From contig BBFD01000134.1 in assembly GCA_001313065.1 (NCBI GenBank), positions 1-10,996 of the forward strand: DNA of 10,996 nt. The letters run 5' to 3'. The stretch comes from Silvimonas sp. JCM 19000. GTDB lineage: Bacteria > Pseudomonadota > Gammaproteobacteria > Burkholderiales > Chitinibacteraceae. Positions 1 to 7,899 of the stretch are shown here, piece after piece. A program made the translations under genes and the position numbers. Position 1 is the first letter of the stretch, and each line of letters begins with the position of its first letter. The notes beneath the pieces were generated by a model that was not told where the DNA came from, ran no database searches, and saw nothing but the letters and a program-made list of their open reading frames with translations.

Positions 1-911
1 CTGGCACGGGCTGTTTTGCGCGGCGCGGCCGTGGCGACGGCCAACTCGTCCGCATCATCGTTATCGGCCACATCGGCCTCAGCGCGTTGCAACTTGCCGG
101 CCTTGCCTTGGCCGTGGGCAGACTCTTTTTTTCAGCAAGGCCATCAGATCGAGCACATTGGCTGAACCCGGCACCGGTTGTTCTTCATCATCCATCGGCG
201 CGTTGACGGTATGCGTCTGGCGCGCTTGATTTTGCGGTCAATCAGCTTGAGCAAGTCAGCCCGGTACTGATCGTGATACTGGTCCGGGTGCCAGTCATCC
301 GACATCCCCTCCACCAGTTGCACCGCCATATCCACTTCTTTGGCGCTCAGGCCAGGCTTGATGGCGGCTTGCGGCAAGCCCAGCTCGTCCACTTCCTTGA
401 TCTCTTCGGGGTAACGCAAGGTGTTGAGCACCAGGCATCGCCCACGGCAGCCACCACGGCCAGATGTTGCTTTACCCGGATCACGATTTGCGCCACGCCC
501 ACCTTGCCGGATTTCTTCAGCGCCTCGCGCAGCAAACCGTAGACTTTTTTTTCACCGCGTTTTACCTGGCGACAGGTAATACGGCTTTTCAAAATAAACC
601 GGATCAATTTCGTCCTGATCCACAAAAGCCAGCAGGTCGATGGTCTGCGTGGCTTTAACGTTGGCGTGTTTAAAGTCCTCATCGCCCAGCGCCACATATT
701 CACCGGGCTGATATTCGTAGCCCTTGATGATGTCGGCCCAGGTCACTTCTTTGCCGGTCGTTTTATTGACGCGCTTGTAGCCCACTTTGGAGAAGTCGCG
801 TTTATCCAGCAAAGTAAGATCGAGCTCATCCGGCGATTCAGCCGAATTAAGCGAAACCGGTATAAAGATCAGCCCGAAGCTGATCGCGCCTGACCACAGT
901 GCGCGTGCCAT
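1..911 (-). CDS. ku: Non-homologous end joining protein Ku (C-terminus runs off window; frameshifted)
   Basis: Bacterial Ku is a homodimeric ring that binds double-strand DNA ends and recruits the ligase LigD in non-homologous end joining. The N-terminus MARALWSGAISFGLIFIPVS is the family's hallmark opening. Later family blocks are VGYKRVNKTTGKEV (around residue 45), PYYLSPGK, VYGLLREALKKSGKVG and VLNTLRYPEEIKEVDELG. The restored C-terminal tail first follows the usual K-GQTHTV pattern, then becomes charged and low in complexity (ADVADNDDADELAVATAAPR), as in many long-tailed Ku proteins. The start at 911 has a strong AGGAGAA ribosome site 7 bases upstream. The frame breaks at about 545-563, 434 (one C/G missing), 215 (one missing) and 126-132 (a seven-T run where six fit). 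At least 300 residues are present, a normal Ku length, and the end lies beyond base 1. LigD is not in the window. Identity is very sure; the exact sequence at the breaks is not. Confidence 0.95.
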
Positions 912-1181
912 AGTCGTTCTCCTGCCATTGAACGCTTAGCGTGCCGGGCAGCTCGGGCCCGCGCTATCAGCCAGCCGCCAGGACGCGGTATCAAATTAGC
1001 GCCGCCTTGTGCAGGCTCATCCCTACGTGTTTGTAAGAAGCAAAAGTTTTAGCTCGCGACTATTGCAAGGCCTTACGGCGGCTGGGGCTAAATTCCTACG
1101 TGCATATCGGGTGGCAACCGCCTCAGACCGGCCGCCAGCGGGGTTAAGCTGGTAGCCATTGTCAGCGCCGGGAGCGCCCTC

Positions 1182-1634
1182 ATGGACAAGGATGTACGAG
1201 CTGATCGCAGCCAGTTTGGTCAATTGACGCCGCTGGACGTGGCCTTACAGGAACAGGCGCTACCGCGCCGTTGGGCCCAGACTGATCTGGCGGTCGAGTT
1301 ACTGGCCGACGGTCTGCGCCTGGACGAAATCGTGCGCCGGCTGCGTGATGTGTTCATGCCGGGCACGCTCAAAGACGAAGTCCAGATGCTGTCGGCGCAT
1401 GACACGGCTTTGCGCCGGTTTGAATCATTGCGCTACCAGGCGGAGCGCGGGCAATTGAGCGCCGCCCAACGCGAAGAACTGGCAGCTTATGCACAGACGG
1501 CTAGTCTGGAAACACGCAACGAAATCGCAGCCGCATTGGCCGGAGCGCCCCCGGGTAGTTCCGATGTCAATATCGCTGAATGGACTGCCAACCACCAAGG
1601 AGCTGGATATGACGACACCGAACATCGATTTTGA
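1182..1634 (+). CDS. Unknown helical protein, divergent from ku
   Basis: I do not recognise this 150-residue product. It is rich in Ala, Leu, Arg and Glu and looks all-helical. Residues 15-85 are dense in charged helices (for example TDLAVELLADGLRLDEIVRR), and residues 87-118 contain REELAAYAQTASLETRNEIA, which could form a helical hairpin. There is no signal peptide, membrane segment, Cys cluster or obvious catalytic motif, so it is probably cytoplasmic. The ATG at 1182 is preceded by GGGAG at 1170-1174 with 7-base spacing, which decides the start. The last 26 bases overlap the next gene, whose ribosome site lies inside this one, suggesting translational coupling. Because neighbouring genes carry indel errors, the last residues (about 20) could be misread. 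It is divergent from ku, separated by 270 bases that I could not assign to promoters with confidence. A link to DNA repair is only a guess from position. Confidence 0.6.
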   Translation: MDKDVRADRSQFGQLTPLDVALQEQALPRRWAQTDLAVELLADGLRLDEIVRRLRDVFMPGTLKDEVQMLSAHDTALRRFESLRYQAERGQLSAAQREELAAYAQTASLETRNEIAAALAGAPPGSSDVNIAEWTANHQGAGYDDTEHRF

Positions 1635-1929
1635 CCGCATCCGCAATCAACTCGACGCGTGGGAAATCGAAATCAATCGCCAGTTGCACGACCCGTCCCC
1701 GGACGAGTTCCAGCAAGAAATGCGGCGCCGCCATGGCCCGCAGATTGCCATCTGGATTGATGAACTGGAACAAAAGCGCGACACGCTGCAAGTGCGTGGC
1801 GGCCAACCGCAACCGGCGCCGGAAGACCAGCTGTCGCCGCCGAACTTGAAAGACCCGGGCGATGCGGTGGCGGTGGCGGATATCTATTCCACCATCGGCT
1901 ATCTGCGCAGCCAGATCGGGGTGCATTAA
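1609..1929 (+). CDS. Unknown small acidic coiled-coil-like protein
   Basis: This is a 106-residue product that I do not recognise. The start at 1609 follows a perfect AAGGAG site (1597-1602) with good spacing. The reading frame is open further upstream, but the longer version would cover the preceding gene's coding sequence and has no ribosome site. Residues 8-30 and 45-62 (with IAIWIDELEQKRDTLQ) look like amphipathic helices able to form a coiled coil. Residues 63-85 are a Pro/Gln-rich linker (GGQPQPAPEDQLSPPN), and the tail ending in YLRSQIGVH may form a last short helix. It has no signal peptide or membrane segment. It overlaps the upstream unknown gene by 26 bases, so the two are probably co-translated and may act together. 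The gene stops 38 bases before the palindromic repeat array. Function unknown. Confidence 0.6.
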   Translation: MTTPNIDFDRIRNQLDAWEIEINRQLHDPSPDEFQQEMRRRHGPQIAIWIDELEQKRDTLQVRGGQPQPAPEDQLSPPNLKDPGDAVAVADIYSTIGYLRSQIGVH

Positions 1930-1966
1930 GGCGTACCGCTGCACGAATAACGTGGGACGGCCTCAG

Positions 1967-2519
1967 CCCGCGCCGCATAGGGTGGGTCAAGACCCACCAT
2001 TCAAAGCCACTGGAGAAGAACGCACACTTTGCGTTTTATTCACTGGCTTTGAGTGGTGGGTCTCGACCCACCCTATGCGTTTGATGCACTTTCTTTTACG
2101 GGTAGCACAGCCCGCGTGGTATGGGGTGGGTCTGGACCCACCATTCAAAGGCTCTGGAGAAGAACGCACATCTTTGCGTTTTATTCGCTGGCTTTGAGTG
2201 GTGGGTCTAGACCCACCCTATGCGTTTGATGCACTTTCTTTTACGGGTAGCGCAGCCCGCGCCGTATAGGGTGGGTCTGGACCCACCATTCAAAGGCTCC
2301 GGAGAAGAATGCACATCTTCGCGTTTTATTCGCTGGCTTTGAGTGGTGGGTCTAGACCCACCCTATGCGTTTGATGCACTTTCTTTTACGGGTAGCACAG
2401 CCCGCGCGCATAGGGTGGGTCTGGACCCACCATTCAAAGCCTCTGGAGAAAAAAAACGCACACTTTGCGTTTTATTCACTGGCTTTGAGTGGTGGGTCTC
2501 GACCCACCCTATGCGTTTG
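1967..2519. repeat. Tandem array of four ~145-bp nested-palindrome units
   Basis: The units begin at 1967, 2111, 2256 and 2401 with CCCGCG. The first three are 144, 145 and 145 bases; the fourth stops after about 119 bases at the fumC end. Each unit holds two small palindromes of form GGTGGGTC-NN-GACCCACC. Their positions are 1981-1998, 2055-2072, 2125-2142, 2200-2217, 2270-2287, 2345-2362, 2414-2431 and 2491-2508. The two halves of a unit are also near-complements of each other. In unit 1, 1974-2024 pairs with 2030-2079, giving arms of about 50 bases and a loop of about 5, so each unit could fold into one long hairpin or cruciform. Spacers carry TTGATGCACTTTCTTTTACG and GGGTAGC-CAGCCC. The array lies between convergent genes, where it could end transcription from both sides. 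It resembles REP/MITE-like intergenic elements; no transposase or target duplication is seen. Confidence 0.93.
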
Positions 2520-2522
2520 GGG

Positions 2523-3917
2523 TTACGGGTGGGTCATGTCGATGGGGACGACCCATTCGTCAAACTGGGCTTCGGTGAGGTGCCCCAGCGCCAGCGCCGA
2601 TTGCTTGAGCGTCAGGCCTTCGTGATGCGCTTTCTTGGCTATCTGCGCCGCTTTGTCATAGCCGATATGGCGGTTGAGCGCAGTCACCAACATCAGATTC
2701 TTGTCCAGATTGGCGGCGATCACGTCCAGATCCGGCTCTATGCCCACCGCGCAGTGGTCGTTGAAAGCCAGCATGGCGTCGCTCAGCAACTCGATGCTTT
2801 CCAGCACGTTATGCACCATCACCGGCTTGTATACGTTGAGCTGGAAATTACCCTGACTCCCGGCAAACGCCACCGCTGCATCGTTACCAAAGACCTGCAC
2901 GCACACCATGGTCAGCGCTTCGCACTGGGTGGGGTTAACCTTGCCCGGCATGATGGACGAACCGGGTTCGTTTTCCGGAATCCGCAATTCGCCGATACCA
3001 CAGCGCGGACCGCTGGCCAGCCAGCGCACGTCATTGGCCAGCTTCATCAAGCCGCCCGCCAGCGTGCGCAACGCGGCCGAGGTTTGTACCAGCGCATCGT
3101 GCGCAGACAGCGCAAAAAAAACTTGTCCGGGGCGGCGCGGAAGGATGGCCGGTCAGCTCAGCAATACGGCGTGCGGCGGTATCACCAAACTGTGGATGCG
3201 CATTGAGCCGGTGCCCACCGCCGTGCCGCCAATGGCTAGATCATATAAACCGGGCAAAGCCACCTCGACACCGTGACGATTGAATGCCAGTTGCGCCACC
3301 CACGCGCCGATTTCCTGGCCCAGCGTAACCGGCGTTGCATCCTGCAAATGAGTGCGCCCGGTTTTGACGATATGCGCATAAGCCGCCGCTTTGCTCGCCA
3401 GCGTGCCGTGCAAGGTTGCAATCGCCGGTAACAAGCGCCGCTGGATTTCCGCCACCACGGCAATATGCATGGCGGTGGGAAAGGTATCGTTGGAAGACTG
3501 CCCGCGATTGACGTGATCGTTAGGGTGCACCGGCGTTTTGCTGCCCAGGGTGCCGCCAGCCAGTTCGATGGCTCGATTGGAGATCACCTCGTTGGCATTC
3601 ATGTTGGACTGCGTGCCCGAGCCGGTCTGAAACACCACCAGTGGAAAATGCGCATCAAGCTGGCCGTCGATCACTTCATCGGCCGCACGCACAATCAACT
3701 GCGCCACTTCGGCTGGCAACTCGCCGAGTTCGGCATTGGCCTGCGCCGCCGCTTTTTTTCAGCACACCCAAGGCACGGATTACCGGCCGCTGCCACTGAA
3801 AACGCGATACACCGATGGGGAAATTGCCCACCGAGCGCTGCGTTTGCGCGCCCCAGTAACGATCCGATGCGACCGCAATCGCGCCCATGGATCCGTTTCT
3901 TGCCGCGTGCCGCTCAT
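2523..3917 (-). CDS. fumC: Fumarate hydratase class II (fumarase C; frameshifted)
   Basis: This enzyme interconverts fumarate and L-malate in the TCA cycle; it is the iron-free, homotetrameric, cytoplasmic class II type. The lyase signature [12 protein letters not shown] is intact. Other active-site blocks present are [34 protein letters not shown] and [16 protein letters not shown]. The N-terminal block [11 protein letters not shown] is typical. The likely start is the ATG at 3917 ([10 protein letters not shown]...), with GGAG 6 bases upstream. It is out of frame with the rest by one missing C near 3890. Other breaks are at 3753-3759 (seven T where six fit), about 3196 (one G missing), about 3147 (one A missing) and 3114-3121 (eight A where six fit). 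The net change is zero, giving 464 residues, the family length. The end (IDMTHP) is unusual and abuts the repeat array. It is the last gene of a run with hslR and the TIGR02285 gene. Confidence 0.96.
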
Positions 3918-3938
3918 GCCACTCTCCGGTTGGGGTTG

Positions 3939-4379
3939 TCAGCTGATTAAGTCAGCCGTGGCGGGGACAGGTTCAACGTTCTTGCAGATGCAACTGCCGC
4001 CGCCATTTTTTTTGGTGGGACGGCCTTTGATCTGCGGATGGTCAAAGGTCGGTTCCATTGATTTCTGCAAAGCCGCTTCTTCGCGCTTGATCACGCTGTC
4101 GGCGGTTTCGGCATACAAGGCGCGTGCGATTTCGGCCGGGCCGCGCTTGTCCGAAACGCCCAGCACTTCCACCTCAAACAGACCGTGGTCGGTGCGTATC
4201 TTGAGCATATCGCCCGCTTTGACATCGCGTGCCGGCTTGGGCCGTGCCCCGTTCAATTCCACATGGCCTGCCACCACCGCATCGCTGGCCAGCGAGCGCG
4301 TCTTGAAAAAGCGCGCCGCCCACAGCCATTTGTCGATGCGGACCTTATGGTCATCCTGATTAAACTCGCCCTGCTTCAT
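3939..4379 (-). CDS. hslR: Hsp15, S4-domain ribosome-associated heat shock protein
   Basis: Hsp15 binds 50S subunits that carry a stalled peptidyl-tRNA and helps recycle them after heat stress. The S4 RNA-binding domain spans about residues 12-75, opening with [19 protein letters not shown] and including [19 protein letters not shown]. The Hsp15-specific stretch follows: [17 protein letters not shown], then [12 protein letters not shown]. After that, an eight-T run at 4006-4013 appears to shift the frame. In the restored frame the end reads [10 protein letters not shown] and stops at 3973-3975, giving about 134-135 residues, close to the family's 130-135. As written, the frame continues to 3939 with a tail ([20 protein letters not shown]) that does not fit the family. 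The gene starts 18 bases after the upstream TIGR02285 gene and precedes fumC, suggesting one transcript. Identity is sure; the C-terminus is doubtful. Confidence 0.92.
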   Translation of the reverse strand: MKQGEFNQDDHKVRIDKWLWAARFFKTRSLASDAVVAGHVELNGARPKPARDVKAGDMLKIRTDHGLFEVEVLGVSDKRGPAEIARALYAETADSVIKREEAALQKSMEPTFDHPQIKGRPTKKNGGGSCICKNVEPVPATADLIS

Positions 4380-4397
4380 TGCCTGCCTTCCATACGG

Positions 4398-5292
4398 TTA
4401 TTGCTCCGGCACGATCATGGAACGGGTCGCGCGTTGCCGGACAAAATGTTCATAGTCTTTACGTCGCCGCGCCATTTCTTCGGGCGGCACCCAGACTTCT
4501 ATGGCCTGCAGATAGCTCGGCTGCGCCGCAATCTTCTGCAATGCCTTGTCGATATCAGCGATGGCCTTGCGTCCCCATTCGTTTTTTGCCGCAAGCCACA
4601 TAGGCGGTCAAAAAATGCCGGTGCACCTTTGATCGGCACCGCCACCAGATCGGGCGCGACCTGGCCGGTGCGCTGTTGGTAGACCAGTACTTGCGGGTAT
4701 TCCAGCGTGTAATCAAGCCGCTTCAGCAGCAGCATGCGAAACAGGCTTTCGGACTGATTGACCACGGCCATCGGTTTCATGCCGAGGTTGTCCGGCTAGC
4801 CAGCAGTTTATCGATGTCGTCGCCAAACGAACGCGACATCTGATAATTGCCCAGCAAGCGCCGGTCGTGCAGCAGTTGCGGCAAATCCACGCCATCGCGC
4901 CATTGTGGATGCGCCTGCAGCGTGTCTTTGCGCATCACCACCTGTACCGGCGGCGAGACCCCGGCCGCGGTCATGGTGGTGGTGGCCAGGCGGTCCGCAT
5001 TGGCCAGTGCCGAGGCGTAGCACAAGTGCGTGCCGCCGCGCATTTCGGCAAAGATACGGCCCGGCACCATATTCACCACGTGGTGCTCGTATTGCGGCAG
5101 CCCTTGCTGCAGCAGGCGGACCATATTGTCGCCCATGCCCGAGCCCAGCTGAGTGACCTCGACGTTGCTGTGATCCTGCAGGATATATAACGGCGGCCAG
5201 TCAAAAAATAGCCAGGTGATGCGATCCCTGGCCTGCACGCTCAACATGGACAGCATTAACAACAGCCCCAGCCATACACGGGTTTGATGCAT
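4398..5292 (-). CDS. TIGR02285-family periplasmic solute-binding-like protein (frameshifted)
   Basis: The product looks like the TIGR02285 family, conserved proteins related to periplasmic solute-binding proteins (SBP_bac_3 fold). The substrate is unknown. A signal peptide is clear: MHQTRVWLGLLLMLSMLSVQA with likely cleavage after Ala21. The mature start RDRITWLFFDWPPLYI matches the family's ITWL-x-x-DWPP opening. Further blocks are LCYASALANADR and VGVSPPVQVVM-like AAGVSPPVQVVMRKD, then QVLVYQQRTGQ. Breaks fall near 4793 (one C/G missing), 4610-4615 (six A where five fit) and 4582-4587 (six T where five fit). Correcting all three gives exactly 298 codons and a continuous protein ending RQRATRSMIVPEQ. 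The start at 5292 has GGAG 9 bases upstream. It is the first gene of the leftward run with hslR and fumC. The family call is from memory of the motif, so moderately sure; periplasmic export is very likely. Confidence 0.8.
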
Positions 5293-5697
5293 GATTCAGC
5301 GCTCCAGCGGGTGCGAACGCAGGCAGGATCGATCGCTGGTTAAACAGCCGGTTTTATTTTTGATAATCATAGTTCGAGCTTACAACACATGCGCGTGGTT
5401 TGACCCTTGGGGCTTAACCGTAAGGCGGCACTTGCCGGACGGCCGTAGAAGCTGATACAACACGTGTTCGCCCTGCCCGGCCCTGCTGGCGTGATCCGCC
5501 TGCATGGCCCTCCCCGCGAACCACCCATCGCATACCGGGCGACGGCCATCAAGACGCAATCCTGTTTTGGCGGCCAGGCTGTCCTCACCCGGCTGGCAGC
5601 GCCGCGTTGCGTTTGCGCGCAACCTTTTTTTGATATCCACGTCTGCGTTCCGCCCTGCCCCAGCGCAACCGGACCAGACTGCAAGCAAGCTGCCCCC
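5293..5697. other. Gene-free region with likely leader or small transcript before the MHS transporter
   Basis: No open frame here looks like a protein: the frames are rich in Arg, Pro, Cys and Gly and end at random. An AT-rich patch at 5351-5370 breaks the GC-rich background and is the natural place for divergent promoters. On the plus strand TTGATA (5360-5365) and TACAAC (5381-5386) resemble -35 and -10 boxes, but the 15-base gap is short. A terminator-like hairpin with seven T lies at 5606-5631, 67 bases before the transporter start. If the promoter is real, it would make an RNA of about 240 bases or an attenuated leader. I recognise no known riboswitch class. Confidence 0.35.
5606..5631 (+). 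terminator. Intrinsic terminator-like hairpin upstream of the transporter
   Basis: GTTGCG (5606-5611) pairs perfectly with CGCAAC (5618-5623) around a six-base loop, followed by one C and seven T (5625-5631). This is the layout of a rho-independent terminator read rightward. It sits 67 bases before the transporter start, so it could end an upstream small RNA or act as an attenuator. The stem is short (6 bp), and T runs in this window are often too long, so the strength is uncertain. Confidence 0.5.
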
Positions 5698-7013
5698 ATG
5701 ACTACGACCACTACTGCCTCTACCGCGCTGCCCTGGTCGGCCGCGCATCGCCCGCTTAACCGCCGCGATATCCAGACCCTGACGCTGTCCGCCCTTGGCG
5801 GTGCGCTCGAATTCTACGACTTTGTCGTGTTTGTCTTTTTTTTGCGGCCGTGATTGGCGGCCTGTTTTTTTTCCGGCGGCCATGCCGGACTGGCTAAAGC
5901 TGCTGCAGACCTTCGGCATCTTTGCCGCCGGTTACCTGGCCCGGCCCCTGGGCGGCATCATCATTGCCCACTTTGGCGACAAGCTCGGCCGCAAGCGCAT
6001 GTTTACGCTGTCGATTTTCATGATGGCGCTGCCCACCTTGTTTATGGGCCTGCTGCCCACCTACGCCACGCTGGGCGTAATGGCACCGATCCTGCTGCTG
6101 ATTTTGCGCGTGCTACAAGGTGCGGCCATCGGTGGCGAAGTGCCGGGTGCATGGGTGTTTGTTTCTGAACACGTGCCGCCAACCCGCACCGGCCTGGCCG
6201 TCGGCTCGCTCACTGCGGGGCTGACCTTTGGCATTTTGCTGGGCGCGCTGATTGCCACGGTCATCAACACGCATTTCTCCAAAGCCGAAATCGCCGATTA
6301 CGCCTGGCGTATCCCGTTTATTCTCGGTGGCGTGTTTGGTCTGGTGGCGGTGTACCTGCGCCGCTTTCTGGAAGAAACGCCGATCTTTAAAGAGCTACAT
6401 CAGCGCAAAGAACTGGCGCGTGATCTGCCGCTGGGCCAGATCGTTAAAAAACCATATCGGCGGCACCATCCAGGCCATGTTGCTGACCTGGGTGCTGTCG
6501 GCGGCGATTGTGGTGGTGATTCTGTTTACTCCGACCTGGCTGCAAAAAAAGTGCATGGCATTGCGCCCGCACTGTCGCTGCAAGCCAATAGCCTGGCGAC
6601 CTTGTGTCTGACCTTGGGCTGCGTGGTATTTGGCATGGCAGCGGATAAATTCGGTGGCCGCATTACCCTGGCGGTGGGTAGCCTCGGGCTGCTGATTACC
6701 AGCTATATGTTCTATTTCAGCCTGCCCGCCGCCCCGGCCACGCTGATGGTTAATTACGCGCTGGCGGGCTTTTTTTGTGGGCGTAGTCGGCGTGGTGCCG
6801 TACCTGATCGTGCGTGCCTACCCGGCCGCGATCCGCTTTAGCGGCGTGTCGTTCAGCTATAACGTCGCTTATGCGATTTTTTTTGGTGGCCTGACGCCGG
6901 TGGCCCTGACGTGGTGGATGAAGCAAGATGCGCAAGCGCCCGCGCATTATGTCGGCGCTCTGTGCTTGCTGGGACTGGTGCTGGCGCTGGCGCCACAACC
7001 ACGGCGCCACTGA
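5698..7013 (+). CDS. MFS transporter, metabolite:H+ symporter (MHS) type (frameshifted)
   Basis: This is an inner-membrane secondary transporter of the MHS branch of the major facilitator superfamily, relatives of ProP, KgtP and citrate:proton symporters. It should import a small organic acid or osmolyte with protons; the substrate cannot be read from sequence. MHS marks are the opening GGALEFYDFVVFVFF, YLARPLGGIIIAHFGDKLGR with the loop 2-3 motif, RVLQGAAIGGE in helix 4 and RFLEETPIF at the central loop. About twelve hydrophobic segments are visible. Breaks are at 5836-5843 and 5865-5872 (eight T where six fit), 6446-6451 (six A, five fit), 6544-6550 (seven A, five fit) and 6770-6776 (seven T, six fit). 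Removing these eight bases gives exactly 436 codons, a normal MHS length. The start at 5698 is chosen because homology-like sequence begins soon after; there is no clear ribosome site. Confidence 0.92.
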
Positions 7014-7021
7014 CAGTCAGC

Positions 7022-7044
7022 GGGTGGGGCTCAGCGTCCCACCC
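7022..7044. terminator. Hairpin shared by convergent transporter and tcdA ends
   Basis: GGGTGGG (7022-7028) pairs perfectly with CCCACCC (7038-7044) around a nine-base loop. It fills the 30-base gap between the transporter stop (7013) and the tcdA stop (7044-7046), so it can stop transcription from both sides. There is no T run. The words GGGTGGG and CCCACCCTA are the same as in the 1967-2519 repeats, so this may be a worn copy of that element. Confidence 0.5.
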
Positions 7045-7830
7045 TATTGAGCGGCGCTGTCCGCCAGTTTGCGCAGCACGCGCGATGCCGCCACAAAACC
7101 AAAGGTGCCGGTCACCACGGTGACCGCGCCAAAGCCGCCTTCGCAATCCAGCCGCACCGGGCTATCGCCCACCGCCGGTTTGGTGGCGCACACGCTGCCA
7201 TCGGTTTGCGGATACACCAGCGGCTCGGTCGAATACACGCATTCCACGCCAAACTTCTTGCCCGGTTTGGCAAAGCCGTAATCCTTGCGCAGGATATTGC
7301 GCACCTTGGCCGCCAGCGGGTCTTGCGTGGTGCGCGACAAATCATCCACCTTGATCTGCGTCGGATCGGTCTGGCCGCCCGCGCCGCCGGTGGTGATCAG
7401 CGGAATCTTGCGACGACGGCACCAGTTGATAATGGCCGCCTTGGTCTTCACGCTATCAATCGCATCGACCACATAGTCATAACCGCGGCCCAGCATCTCT
7501 TCCAGATTGTCGCTGGTGACAAAGTCTTCAATCTGATGGACCACACATTCAGTTGATGGCCAGAATGCGCTCGGCGGTGGCCTCGACCTTCATGCGGCCA
7601 AACTGGCCCGCCAAAGCCGGTAACTGGCGGTTGGTGTTGGACACGCAGATATCGTCCAGATCAATCAAAGTAATCTGGCCGATACCCGAACGCGCCAACG
7701 CCTCCGCCACCCACGAACCGACGCCACCAATCCCGATCACGCACACATGCGCCTGGCCAAACCGCGCCAATGCCGCCGTGCCATACAAACGCGCAATGCC
7801 GCCAAAGCGGCGATCGTAACTGGTATCCAT
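7044..7830 (-). CDS. tcdA: tRNA threonylcarbamoyladenosine dehydratase TcdA (CsdL; one frameshift)
   Basis: TcdA uses ATP to cyclise t6A at position 37 of ANN-decoding tRNAs to cyclic t6A; it is an E1/ThiF-like enzyme that works with the CsdA-CsdE sulfur relay in E. coli. It opens [12 protein letters not shown]. The nucleotide loop GIGGVG is at residues 33-38, followed by [15 protein letters not shown]. Further family blocks are [49 protein letters not shown] and [14 protein letters not shown]. The only break is near 7548-7551: the expected [13 protein letters not shown] needs two more C (coding strand). With them the gene is exactly 263 codons (262 residues), matching the family. The start at 7830 follows a weak GGAA site. 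It lies 69 bases after rimO on the same strand, with a hairpin between, so co-transcription is possible but may be damped. Confidence 0.95.
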
Positions 7831-7860
7831 AGCGGTCGATTCCGGGGGTTGGAAAGAATG

Positions 7861-7882
7861 GCGGTGTGCCGCAGCACACCGC
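7861..7882 (-). terminator. Strong hairpin between rimO and tcdA
   Basis: GCGGTGTGC (7861-7869) and GCACACCGC (7874-7882) form a perfect 9-bp stem with a four-base loop, 17 bases after the rimO stop. On the rimO-coding strand the hairpin is followed by CATTCTTTCC, which is T-rich but not a true U tract. It may be a weak terminator or an RNA-processing site that lowers tcdA expression relative to rimO. Confidence 0.5.
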
Positions 7883-7899
7883 GCGGTGACGGGCGCAAC

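Noticed and set aside
1023..1102. CTACGTG repeated at 1023-1029 and 1096-1102 between ku and the unknown genes
   Set aside because: Two seven-base matches in 80 bases are too little to claim an operator.
1967..2519. CRISPR array
   Set aside because: The units are ~145 bp and nearly identical along their whole length; there are no unique spacers and no cas genes.
1862..2625. Open frames across the repeat array, including one from 2343 to 3206 and peptides repeating GLDPPFK or WVSTHPM
   Set aside because: They are translations of the palindromic repeat, and the long one continues antisense through fumC with His/Arg/Gln-rich composition.
5380..5919. 179-residue minus-strand open frame over the transporter start
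   Set aside because: It is antisense to a clear MHS N-terminus, is rich in Arg, Gly and Cys, and has no recognisable motif or ribosome site.
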